The notes under the pieces: generated by a model
Database searches by the model: none
Seen by the model: the letters and a program-made list of their open reading frames with translations, nothing else
Told to the model about the DNA's origin: nothing
Translations under genes and position numbers: made by a program
In this document: piece after piece, positions 27,695 through 35,828 of the stretch
Position numbering within the stretch: the first letter of the stretch is position 1
Layout of the letters: each line of letters begins with the position of its first letter
NCBI RefSeq assembly: GCF_014145225.1
Contig: NZ_JABVCQ010000025.1
Span: 1 to 52,847, forward strand
Direction: 5' to 3'
Origin: Thiospirillum jenense
Lineage (GTDB): Bacteria; Pseudomonadota; Gammaproteobacteria; Chromatiales; Chromatiaceae
Length of the DNA stretch: 52,847 nt

Positions 27695-29092
27695 TCAATG
27701 AACACCCGCGCCCGCCATTTGTTTTAACGGCGAATGATACGGATGAATTTCGCCCTTTTCTAATTGCAACATCAAATTGGCCAAATCAAATAACGCCTGC
27801 CGCGTCCCGGCGTAACCACTCCAGCAACGTTGATAACCACCAATTAAATCGAATTGCGGAAAACCAATGCGCAATAATGGAATGCCGAGTCGGTTAGCCG
27901 AATGAACGCCGTGTGAATTGCATAATAATAAATCGGCTTCGGCGGCGCGGGCGCGCTGTTCTAAATCCTCCAAATCGCCGATTTGCACCTGTTCGGCGCG
28001 CACCTGCCGCAAGCGGGCGCTGTTGGTGGGCGCGACGGCCGCGACCGTGCTGCCGCCGACGCTGGCGACTAACTCACTGAATGCAATCAATAAATCGGCT
28101 TCAGCAGCGATAGCGACGCGACTGCCGCCGAGCGCAAAATGGGTGTCGAGCATGGCATCTTGTAACTGTGACCGCTGCCGCTCGATGATCGCCGGCACCG
28201 GTTCGGCGCTAATAGATGTTAATGTAGCGATGAATTGATCCACCGCGTCTAATCCCATTAAATGATTAAAACGGTAATCGGATACACCCGTCCGTTCGCG
28301 TAATACATCTGCTGCGCCAGCCATTGAACCGCCAATAACTAGCGTGGCCGCCGCGTCACCCAATGTCATTAGTTCTTCAATTAAAGTGCCGCCGATGGTT
28401 AATGCGCTGTAATCGCTGTCGGCTAAATGACCGTCGAGCGCGTCGCCAATGTCGGGAATGATCACCGGGCGCAGGCGAAAACGTTCCAATGTGTCTTTAA
28501 TGTATTCCAAATCACCGGGCGTTAAATGCGCACCGACTAATACATTGATTTGCCGTTGCCGCCGGCCGGGTCGCGTCCCCGCCGCGCTCGCTTCTGGCAC
28601 CAATTCTGCTAACAACGTCTGCACCGCCGTCGCGTAACCCGTTTCGAGCGACCCGACGTAATCCGGGCTGGCAATTGGCACGACCGCGACGTCGGCAAAT
28701 TCGGGATGACGGCGGCGAAATTCGCGCACGGCACGGCGAACATCCGCGCCCTGCGTCTCTACCAAACCGGTCGTGGGAATGCCGATCAACGCGGGTTGAT
28801 GTTTCGCGCACAACGTCCGCACACCTTCGATCACATTTTCGTCGCTGCCCATGATCGCGCTGACTTGATCGAGCGCGGTGGTTTGCAGCGGAATTGCTTC
28901 GCGGAAATGTTGAATAAAAAAGATTTTGCCAAATGCAGTGCAACCCTGCGAGCCGTGCAACATTGGAATTGCGCGATTAAATCCTAAACACGCGAGCGCG
29001 GCACCGAGCGGGGCGCTGGCTTTGAGAGGACTGACCGATAATGCTTTATTACGTTTAATAATGGTTGGCGGGGTGAATTGATTGTGGTTCAT
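27695..29092 (-). CDS. nifN: FeMo-cofactor scaffold subunit NifN
   Basis: 465 residues, homologous to NifK. It forms the NifE2N2 scaffold on which FeMo-co is completed. Segments [20 protein letters not shown] and [16 protein letters not shown] carry the cluster-ligand Cys and switch-like region of the family. Its ATG overlaps the nifE stop (ATGA at 29089-29092), implying coupled translation and equal amounts of both subunits. Confidence 0.96.
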   Translation of the reverse strand: MNHNQFTPPTIIKRNKALSVSPLKASAPLGAALACLGFNRAIPMLHGSQGCTAFGKIFFIQHFREAIPLQTTALDQVSAIMGSDENVIEGVRTLCAKHQPALIGIPTTGLVETQGADVRRAVREFRRRHPEFADVAVVPIASPDYVGSLETGYATAVQTLLAELVPEASAAGTRPGRRQRQINVLVGAHLTPGDLEYIKDTLERFRLRPVIIPDIGDALDGHLADSDYSALTIGGTLIEELMTLGDAAATLVIGGSMAGAADVLRERTGVSDYRFNHLMGLDAVDQFIATLTSISAEPVPAIIERQRSQLQDAMLDTHFALGGSRVAIAAEADLLIAFSELVASVGGSTVAAVAPTNSARLRQVRAEQVQIGDLEDLEQRARAAEADLLLCNSHGVHSANRLGIPLLRIGFPQFDLIGGYQRCWSGYAGTRQALFDLANLMLQLEKGEIHPYHSPLKQMAGAGVH

Positions 29093-30504
29093 GCGGCACC
29101 TCCGGCAGTTTCATTAAATGAATTGGACGTGACCCGCCACGGCGGCGCACTCCGTACCGCTGGCCAAATTGGGCTGTTTAATGTCTTATCTATTTGCCGC
29201 GCCATTTCAATCATCCCCGCGTAACCGGCATAGCCAAACTCGCGTTCTTGATTCACATCGAGAAATGGCATTCGCGCTTTTAATGCCGTGTACATATTCC
29301 GTCCACCGGCAATCATTATATCAGTTTGGTATTGCCGACATAAATCTAATAACCCACGCGGATTACCGTCATCAATCATCACCGCGTCCTCACCCATTAA
29401 CGCCCGAATACGCGCTTTATCATCTTCAGTAGATTTGCGGGTGCCAGTGGCGACGACGGTCATGCCCAAATCTTGTAATGCCGCAATAATTGACCACGAT
29501 TTCACCCCGCCGGTGTAAAGCAATGCGCGGCGGCCAGTTAATTTCTCCCGCCACGGTGCCAGCAATTGGTTAATGTTTAATTCTTCACGCGCAATTAACG
29601 CCTCGGTGCGGGCGGTTAAATCGGCATCATTTAAGTGCGCGGCGAATGCGCGCAATGCCGCCGACATATCCGTCACGCCATAAAAACTGCCCTCAAACCA
29701 CGGCGTACCATAGGCGGTTTTTAATTGCCGCGCCACGTTAATCATGGCTTTGGAACACACCATCATATTCACTTCAGCGCGGTGCATCGTTTGCACCTCG
29801 TGAAAACGCGCATCACCTGACAACGTGCATAATACCCGCAGGCCGAGTTCATCTAATAACGGCAACACATGCCACAATTCACCAGCGATGTTGTATTCAC
29901 CAATTAAATTGATATTGTGGATTTTGAAATCGGGGCGTTCAATTCCAATTGGAATGGGCGCAGGTTCACGTTGACCGCACACCTGTTTAATCATCGTTTC
30001 ACCGGCAATGCGATTACCGAGATTTTTGGTGCCATAAAAGCCGGCCGCGTCTATTGAAATCACCGGCACACCCCAGCGCGTGGTGGCATCTTTACACACC
30101 GCATCTATATCATCACCAATTAACGCCGGGACGCAAGTATTATAAACAAACACCGCCGCCGGTTGATAGGTTTCAATTGCCTGTTTAATCCCGTGAAATA
30201 ACCGTTTTTCACCGCGCCCCATAATGACATCTTGCTCGGTTAAATCCGTTGTCATGCCCAATTTGAATAACTTTGGCCCCGATGAACGAGAGCCGCGATT
30301 ATCCCACGCACTACCCGCACACGCGCTCGCGCCATGCACAATGTGCGCAACATCGGCAATGGGTAATAATGCGATTTGCGCGCCGTCGAATGAACAACCA
30401 CCCGCCGTCGCGCCGGGTTTTAATTTCGCGCAACCCGATTTACTTTTATTATTATGTTCACAGGCCGGCTCATCCAACAGCGCGGCAATTTCTGATTGTT
30501 TCAT
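29089..30504 (-). CDS. nifE: FeMo-cofactor scaffold subunit NifE
   Basis: 471 residues from the ATG at 30504. The frame extends to 30528, but that would lie within a few bases of the predicted transcription start, and AGGA precedes 30504. Homologous to Nif[49 protein letters not shown] show the conserved Cys positions of the scaffold. [21 protein letters not shown] is the second Rossmann unit. It binds the FeMo-co precursor for Mo and homocitrate insertion. Confidence 0.96.
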   Translation of the reverse strand: MKQSEIAALLDEPACEHNNKSKSGCAKLKPGATAGGCSFDGAQIALLPIADVAHIVHGASACAGSAWDNRGSRSSGPKLFKLGMTTDLTEQDVIMGRGEKRLFHGIKQAIETYQPAAVFVYNTCVPALIGDDIDAVCKDATTRWGVPVISIDAAGFYGTKNLGNRIAGETMIKQVCGQREPAPIPIGIERPDFKIHNINLIGEYNIAGELWHVLPLLDELGLRVLCTLSGDARFHEVQTMHRAEVNMMVCSKAMINVARQLKTAYGTPWFEGSFYGVTDMSAALRAFAAHLNDADLTARTEALIAREELNINQLLAPWREKLTGRRALLYTGGVKSWSIIAALQDLGMTVVATGTRKSTEDDKARIRALMGEDAVMIDDGNPRGLLDLCRQYQTDIMIAGGRNMYTALKARMPFLDVNQEREFGYAGYAGMIEMARQIDKTLNSPIWPAVRSAPPWRVTSNSFNETAGGAA

Positions 30505-30542
30505 TATTCGACATCCTGAATAGCACAATTAAACTGTGCTTT

Positions 30543-30558
30543 AGCAATTCGAGTGCCA
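30543..30558 (-). promoter_or_regulatory. Sigma-54 promoter of the nifE operon
   Basis: Read on the minus strand: TGGCAC (30558-30553), five bases, TTGCT (30547-30543). This is the exact -24/-12 consensus spacing. Expected transcription start near 30532, about 28 bases before the nifE ATG. Confidence 0.9.
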
Positions 30559-30602
30559 AGCAGTAACTGATTGATTAAGCGGGAAAATCGCGGCGGGCGC
30601 GC

Positions 30603-30618
30603 TGTGTGGTATCAGACA
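30603..30618 (-). promoter_or_regulatory. NifA upstream activator site
   Basis: TGT (30603-30605), ten bases, ACA (30616-30618): a perfect NifA-binding consensus centred roughly 80 bases upstream of the predicted start. Its position next to a sigma-54 promoter makes chance unlikely. Confidence 0.8.
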
Positions 30619-30640
30619 ATTGCCGAATAAATCGGACAAT

Positions 30641-31297
30641 TCAGCGCCGTTTCAGGCAAAAAACCTGCTCGGTCAGGCGGTCAAGTCCGCGAGCGCGAAA
30701 TTGCGGCTCGTCGTCGAGGACATCGTGATCGCCCACCTGCGCGACGTGAAAATCATCACCAAATAATTGCGCGATTTCGGCGGCGTTCACCGCAAATGGC
30801 GGCCCGTTCATGCAATTTTGATCGTAATCCACGCTAATCAGCAGCGACACGGCACCGCTCGGCACCAGCGCGGCCAAGTGCGCGGCGTACCGCTGCCGCA
30901 GGTCGGGTGGTAACGCGATCAGCGCGGCGCGGTCGTAAATTGCGCCGATTGTGCCGAGATGTGCGGGCATCAGCGCGAAAAAATCGCCGATCAGCAATTC
31001 GACCTCGTCACAGGTCACGCGCTCGAACGGCGGCGATTGGGTGCGCGTCGCCGTCAAACCGTGTTCGGCAATAAAATCCTGCGCGGCAATCGGGCTGAGT
31101 TCGACGCCGATCACGCGGTGGCCGTGCGCGGCTAACCACAGCAAATCACGACTTTTGCCACACAGTGGTACCAAAACGCGACAGCCGGGCGCGGCGTTGA
31201 GGGTCGGCCAATGTTCGGCCAGATGGCGGTTGATCTCGGCACGATGCCAGCCAATCTCGCCACGTTCCCAGCGTTGTTGCCAAAATTCGGGGGTCAT
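30641..31297 (-). CDS. tpm: Thiopurine S-methyltransferase
   Basis: 218 residues; SAM-dependent S-methylation of thiopurines, and in bacteria also of selenium and tellurium compounds. WQQRWERGEIGWHRAEINRH, VLVPLCGKSRDLLWLA and GVELSPIAAQDFIAEHGL match the bacterial TPMT pattern closely. GC-rich codon use. It ends 82 bases before the nifE promoter and is not part of the nif operon. Confidence 0.93.
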   Translation of the reverse strand: MTPEFWQQRWERGEIGWHRAEINRHLAEHWPTLNAAPGCRVLVPLCGKSRDLLWLAAHGHRVIGVELSPIAAQDFIAEHGLTATRTQSPPFERVTCDEVELLIGDFFALMPAHLGTIGAIYDRAALIALPPDLRQRYAAHLAALVPSGAVSLLISVDYDQNCMNGPPFAVNAAEIAQLFGDDFHVAQVGDHDVLDDEPQFRARGLDRLTEQVFCLKRR

Positions 31298-31450
31298 TTA
31301 ATTTATTCCGGTGGGGGCGATGTTGATTTTAAATTGGTCATTTTTAATAATTGCCATTAACAATTATTTACGTCAGACAACTTAATGATTGAATTGTGTG
31401 ATGTCTGATGAGCGTGACAAATCTAATTGCTGATTCGGCGGCGTAATGAC

Positions 31451-31636
31451 CTAATAACGCACCGGCCGCCCGCTTTTCTGTATGACGCCTTCCGCAATTA
31501 AACGCGCTAACCACAATTTCATTTGCGCTTTTGACACACCGAATACTGCCGCCAATTCACTCTCGGTATGCGGTGTTGTTAATCGGGTTATTAATGTGCG
31601 CACGGTAGCGAACAATTCATCGGTTAGTTGCGACAC
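31451..31636 (-). CDS. Small winged-helix DNA-binding protein
   Basis: 61 residues from a GTG start. The sequence TESELAAVFGVSKAQMKLWL reads as helix-turn-helix, followed by a wing ending GRPVRY. The same frame stays open 16 codons upstream to a TGA but has no ATG; a longer product would need an ATT start. It could be a small regulator or the severed C-terminal domain of a larger protein. I do not recognise the family. Confidence 0.5.
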   Translation of the reverse strand: MSQLTDELFATVRTLITRLTTPHTESELAAVFGVSKAQMKLWLARLIAEGVIQKSGRPVRY

Positions 31637-31884
31637 GGGCGACGTTTCAATTAAATCTAATGACGGCGGCGCGGGGTTTTTAATTCACAGCCGGCGCAGT
31701 CAGGGGCGGTTTAATTACATCAGTTGGTTTATGAGTTTGTGGCAATGTGACCAGCGTTTGCCCTCGCCCAAGTGCCGCCGGTTTTATAATCTGAATGCAC
31801 AATTAATAACCCAATCCAAATCAATAAATCAGTAATTGATTACAGTGGGTTTCCATGCCCCCGGTGCGGGAATAACTAGCGTAA

Positions 31885-32274
31885 TTACTTGTGCAATTGG
31901 CGCTGTGCATGAAGGTAATATAACTTATCTTCACACAGAATATGTTGTATTAACCACTGCTGCATAAAATTTAAAACTTCAGACGCCGATTGTGTCGAAT
32001 GATGCAGTAAGCCATTAACATGTTCTGCGAATTGATGATGCACCACAGTATGCTTACTTAATTCTGGAAAACCAATTGCTGTCATGTATTGCTCTTCGAC
32101 GTGAAAGTGCATGTCAATATAATCACTTAAAAAGGCAATGATGGTATGCGCATCAATGTCTTTATGTTCCTTTTCAAGGTCATCGCGCAATTCGGTCACC
32201 ATTTCAAAAAAAACATGGTGATGCGCGTCCAATAACTCATTGCCAACAGAATACTCGCTTGACCATTGCTGCAT
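31885..32274 (-). CDS. Bacteriohemerythrin
   Basis: 129 residues, normal for the single-domain family; a four-helix bundle that binds O2 at a di-iron site. All seven ligands can be placed: His19, His56, Glu60, His75, His79, His111, Asp116. GAGGAAG seven bases before the ATG is a strong ribosome site. It may deliver or sense O2, useful in a microaerobic diazotroph. Monocistronic. Confidence 0.94.
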   Translation of the reverse strand: MQQWSSEYSVGNELLDAHHHVFFEMVTELRDDLEKEHKDIDAHTIIAFLSDYIDMHFHVEEQYMTAIGFPELSKHTVVHHQFAEHVNGLLHHSTQSASEVLNFMQQWLIQHILCEDKLYYLHAQRQLHK

Positions 32275-32622
32275 GGGTTACTTCCTCATGTATTACTAAA
32301 GATGTGTTTATTACCATAAAAACGCCGCGGTCTTTTGATCGGTTTCATCCGCCCGTTCAAAAAGGATTAACACACCTAACGGGACGCGACAGTTAATATA
32401 AAAACTGTTTTTTATCTCTGCAACACCCATTAATTAAAATGACGTGATGACTGATGAGATTTGCGAGCGCGGGATTTTAATTGCTTGGTCGAGCGGTGTT
32501 TTGGTTTTAATTGATTAATATCGAGTGCGCCGTCCCACAAATCAAATTAGGGATCGGCGCGGGGGTATTTAATGGTAATTGATACGCAGAGTGTGACGCG
32601 GTGTGATTAATCGCAACGTGTG
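32275..32622. other. 348-base gene-free stretch
   Basis: Lies between the hemerythrin start and the 3' end of the lipoprotein gene. It should carry the hemerythrin promoter, but I see no clear sigma-70 or sigma-54 motif, no strong hairpin and no plausible reading frame. Confidence 0.6.
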
Positions 32623-33180
32623 TTAATGACGACGACGCCAGTATTTTTTTTTCGTGGGGGCAGCAGCCGCCTTTTCTGGCATCAACGATGAATGATGGCT
32701 GGTAATGAGCCAATTACGTCCATCCCAATCATAAGTATAGCTATAGCGCCCGCTGGCCGATTTGCCAGTTTTAGCAAAATCGAATGTGTACAAGCCGGCA
32801 TCTAATGCAGTATTACACCCGATGTCAATAAAGCGTAAATCAATTTTACCTTTTGGACTGTTTTCCAAAAAATGATGAAAATAATCCTCTTTTTCCAGAG
32901 GTGTCAGGCGCGGTTTATTTGACAGCGTCGGTAATAAAATCGAGTGATCAGCATAATTATTTGCCACCACCTGATGCGGATCACCGGTTGCTAATGAATG
33001 ATTCCAGCGATCAAATAACGCCGCGATTTCTTGTTCATTGGTGGCTTTACAGGTTTCAACCCGCTGTGATTTGGCCCCCGCCACATCATCAGATTGGTGG
33101 CGCGTCGAAGCACAGCCGGACAATAACGCAATACTAGAACAAGCAATAATGGACAGTTTCATTATGGAATTAACATTCAT
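32623..33180 (-). CDS. SnoaL/CaMKII-association-like lipoprotein
   Basis: 185 residues. A signal peptide with lipobox LLSGC predicts a lipid-anchored protein. The rest resembles the SnoaL-like/CaMKII association fold (SgcJ/EcaC type): IAALFDRWNHSLATGDPHQVVANNYADHSILLPT, then a cone-shaped sheet ending WDGRNWLITSHHSSLMP. AGGAGG lies seven bases before the ATG at 33180. The last residues are basic (KKKYWRRRH). The ligand is unknown. Confidence 0.75.
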   Translation of the reverse strand: MNVNSIMKLSIIACSSIALLSGCASTRHQSDDVAGAKSQRVETCKATNEQEIAALFDRWNHSLATGDPHQVVANNYADHSILLPTLSNKPRLTPLEKEDYFHHFLENSPKGKIDLRFIDIGCNTALDAGLYTFDFAKTGKSASGRYSYTYDWDGRNWLITSHHSSLMPEKAAAAPTKKKYWRRRH

Positions 33181-33503
33181 TCGTTAACCTCCTAAAATAT
33201 TCAGCGGTTATTATGTCAACGGGTGGCGTCACCGACCATTTGAACAGTCAATAGTGACTGGTGAATTGTGCGCGTCGTTGGGGAGTGTTGACAAGCAAAA
33301 TTTACGCGCTGGCTTCACTCGAAATAAGGTGCCGTCTTTTTTACTATCAATCATCAACAACCCACCGCTTATGATACACTTTTGCACAATTAAACTGGTA
33401 AATAGCGGCCAGTTTATTTACCACTAATTACTATTTTTTAACAAACTAAAACTCAGTTGCCACACGATTAAAAGCCATTCTATTGTGAGATCGCATTTGC
33501 CAA
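33181..33503. other. 323-base gene-free stretch
   Basis: Upstream region of the lipoprotein gene and downstream of the response regulator, both on the minus strand. One inverted repeat, TAAACTGG (33391-33398)/CCAGTTTA (33409-33416), has no T run. It could be an operator or a weak terminator; nothing else stands out. Confidence 0.5.
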
Positions 33504-34175
33504 TCAATGAGTCTTTATTTGACACGCATCTATAATGCGTACCAATTCGGCAACCGACGTCACCTCCAATTTTTCCATTGCACGGTGGCGATATAACTTG
33601 ACCGTGCGCAGTGCAATATTCAACTCCAAAGCAATATCATTATTACGCTGTCCGGCCGCCACCCGTCGAGCAACTTCCAATTCACGCGCCGTTAATGTCT
33701 CTAACCGCGTCGTCAATACCTGCGTTTGATGATGGGTGGCGCTGACAGCTAACGCCTGATTAATAGCAGTCAATAGCACATCAGCATCAATGGGTTTAAT
33801 TAAAAAATCCAATGCCCCGGCACGAAAGGCCGTCACCGCTTCTTCTGCACCACTTGAACCACTCATTAATAATAACGGCACATCATCTTGCAGAGCTAAC
33901 TGGCGTTGCAATTCTAAGCCATCCATCAAGGGCATTTTAATATCACATAAAACACATTGCGGCCCAATCCAAATAGATGGCCTTGATGGTAATACTTCCA
34001 GATAATCCAATGCAGAAGAAAAGGTCTCACACGCATACCCTTCTAAATCTAGGAGCGCCTTAAATGCCATTAAAATATCTAAGTCATCATCAATGATAAC
34101 CACATGCCCCTGGGCGCACCGTTTCATCCAAGCGCGGTCACTTTTATAAGGTGGATTGGCAAACTCTGGTGTCAT
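33504..34175 (-). CDS. FixJ/LuxR-family response regulator
   Basis: 223 residues from the ATG at 34175; the frame opens six bases earlier at a TTG. Receiver domain: acidic pocket IIDDD (27-31 region), phosphoacceptor Asp78 in CDIKMP, Ser in LLMSGSS, Lys in FLIKPID. A LuxR-type helix-turn-helix follows (LTARELEVARRVAAGQRNNDIALELNIALRTVKLYRHR). It is 20 bases after the sensor kinase and certainly its partner. The target genes are unknown. Confidence 0.93.
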   Translation of the reverse strand: MTPEFANPPYKSDRAWMKRCAQGHVVIIDDDLDILMAFKALLDLEGYACETFSSALDYLEVLPSRPSIWIGPQCVLCDIKMPLMDGLELQRQLALQDDVPLLLMSGSSGAEEAVTAFRAGALDFLIKPIDADVLLTAINQALAVSATHHQTQVLTTRLETLTARELEVARRVAAGQRNNDIALELNIALRTVKLYRHRAMEKLEVTSVAELVRIIDACQIKTH

Positions 34176-34195
34176 AAGCAACCCAATTAGTTAAT

Positions 34196-35611
34196 TTAGT
34201 GGGAGTGAATGATGAGTCGCGGCAAAGTCAATTCTGCAAGCGCGCCCTGTGGCATAGCATTAGTGAGCGTCAATTGACCGCCATGCTGCTCGGTAATGGT
34301 TTGCGCAATAGCAAATCCCATCCCTAAACCGGTGGCTTTGGTGGTGAAAAAAGGTTGACCGACTTGATTGAATACCTCTGGTGTTAAGCCAATACCCGTG
34401 TCTTGAATACGAAGGCTAATCTCAGTATCATTCTCAATGAGTTTTATAAAAATGTCGCGCTGCGTAGAATGTGTCACCGCATCCATTGCATTCTGTAATA
34501 TATTTAATACCACCTGTGATAATTGCACGGCATCTCCGCTGACATACACCAATTGAGTACATACTGGTAAGTGTAGCCTAACTTGCTGTGTTCGTGCAGC
34601 GGCTGCCACTAAATCAGCGACTTCATTAATCAATTGATGCACGTCCACCGGCGCTTGATGTGTTGCCACTGGGCGAATAAACCCACGAATACGAGCGATA
34701 ATATCACTGGCACGTTGTGTATTATGCGCAATCCGATCTAAATCAGCGAACACGGCATTCATATCAGCATCACCGCGCTGTAATCGGCGCCTCACAGTTT
34801 GTGCATGAGTCAGAATTGCCGTTAATGGTTGATTTAATTCATGCCCGAGTGAAGTGGAAAGCAAACATAAACTTCGTTGACGATCTAAATGCGCAATTTG
34901 TCCGCTCAACCGTTGGTTTTCTATTTGACGGGCTTCGGTTGCTGCCGCTATTCTGGTAATTTGCAATGAACGATCTAGCGCCACGCCTAAATAACCAATG
35001 TTGCCAAAAACTGCTGAAAGAATCGAAGCAATTGGAAATGCAATAGCATCAAAACTTTTGCCTAAAATATTCGCTTCGGAATAGCCAGTCATGGCAGTGA
35101 AGATGCGGATTAGATAAATGAGCGTAATTAAAGTGTACACGCCAGTAATCCACAAACTATTACGGAATCCTTGCCGGCGCCATATTAACCAACCGCACCA
35201 AGCGATTTGTGAACTGAATAAAGCAAAACACACCATAGCAAAAATGAAGCGGAACAGATTATTTTGAACCACCAGATATAAATACTGGTAAGCAACAAAG
35301 AATGCTATAAAAATGATCGCTAGATACTTAAATGAGATTGGTGTTTGAAGGTCTAACCGTAGCGATTGAATGCGAGACAAAAATGAAATTAATAACAGCA
35401 TGTTGGCAACCGAAAATGACAACACATCTGGAACAGTGCCACGCAATGTTAATAGTAAGGTTGCTGTACTAGAAAATAATCCAGCACCACACCATAAATG
35501 CACTGCTAACGTATGGCGGTTAGATAAAATAATCCAGATCGTAATTGATAAAATAATGCCTAAAACACTCGTGAATAAAAAGCTCATGCGCGGATCAAAA
35601 AATTGTATCAT
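34196..35611 (-). CDS. Membrane sensor histidine kinase
   Basis: About 471 residues from the ATG at 35611; the frame runs to 35704, but the first 31 residues are polar and precede the first membrane helix. The N-terminal ~210 residues form about six to seven membrane segments with no periplasmic domain. A short coiled linker follows, then the H-box with His257 in SLGHELNQPLTAIL, N-box, and G-boxes DTGIGLTPEVF and GLGMGFAIAQTI. The His-box type is that of FixL/DctB-like kinases. No PAS domain is seen, so the signal is likely sensed in the membrane. Confidence 0.9.
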   Translation of the reverse strand: MIQFFDPRMSFLFTSVLGIILSITIWIILSNRHTLAVHLWCGAGLFSSTATLLLTLRGTVPDVLSFSVANMLLLISFLSRIQSLRLDLQTPISFKYLAIIFIAFFVAYQYLYLVVQNNLFRFIFAMVCFALFSSQIAWCGWLIWRRQGFRNSLWITGVYTLITLIYLIRIFTAMTGYSEANILGKSFDAIAFPIASILSAVFGNIGYLGVALDRSLQITRIAAATEARQIENQRLSGQIAHLDRQRSLCLLSTSLGHELNQPLTAILTHAQTVRRRLQRGDADMNAVFADLDRIAHNTQRASDIIARIRGFIRPVATHQAPVDVHQLINEVADLVAAAARTQQVRLHLPVCTQLVYVSGDAVQLSQVVLNILQNAMDAVTHSTQRDIFIKLIENDTEISLRIQDTGIGLTPEVFNQVGQPFFTTKATGLGMGFAIAQTITEQHGGQLTLTNAMPQGALAELTLPRLIIHSH

Positions 35612-35828
35612 GGTGTCTGATTTATCTTGTTGTGATATACTAGGAAATAAATGGTTAGGTCGGTTATTTGACAGTTGCCCAGTGTTGTGAATAATAAAAA
35701 CCAACGTGTCCGGCTGAATTCACTCTAAATCCTAGCATGATTTTTTTCATCTGTAACAGTGAATTGTTACCCGTCCACTTTGCCTGACCCCGCCCCTATT
35801 TTTATTTGGCTATCTAACGGATTTTAGC

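Noticed and set aside
32507-32713. 68-codon minus-strand frame downstream of the SnoaL-like lipoprotein
   Set aside because: It overlaps the 3' end of the lipoprotein gene in another frame and shows no start signal or domain.
33391-33416. Inverted repeat TAAACTGG/CCAGTTTA as a terminator
   Set aside because: No T run on either strand and it lies about 90 bases past the response-regulator stop; kept only as a note in the gene-free stretch.
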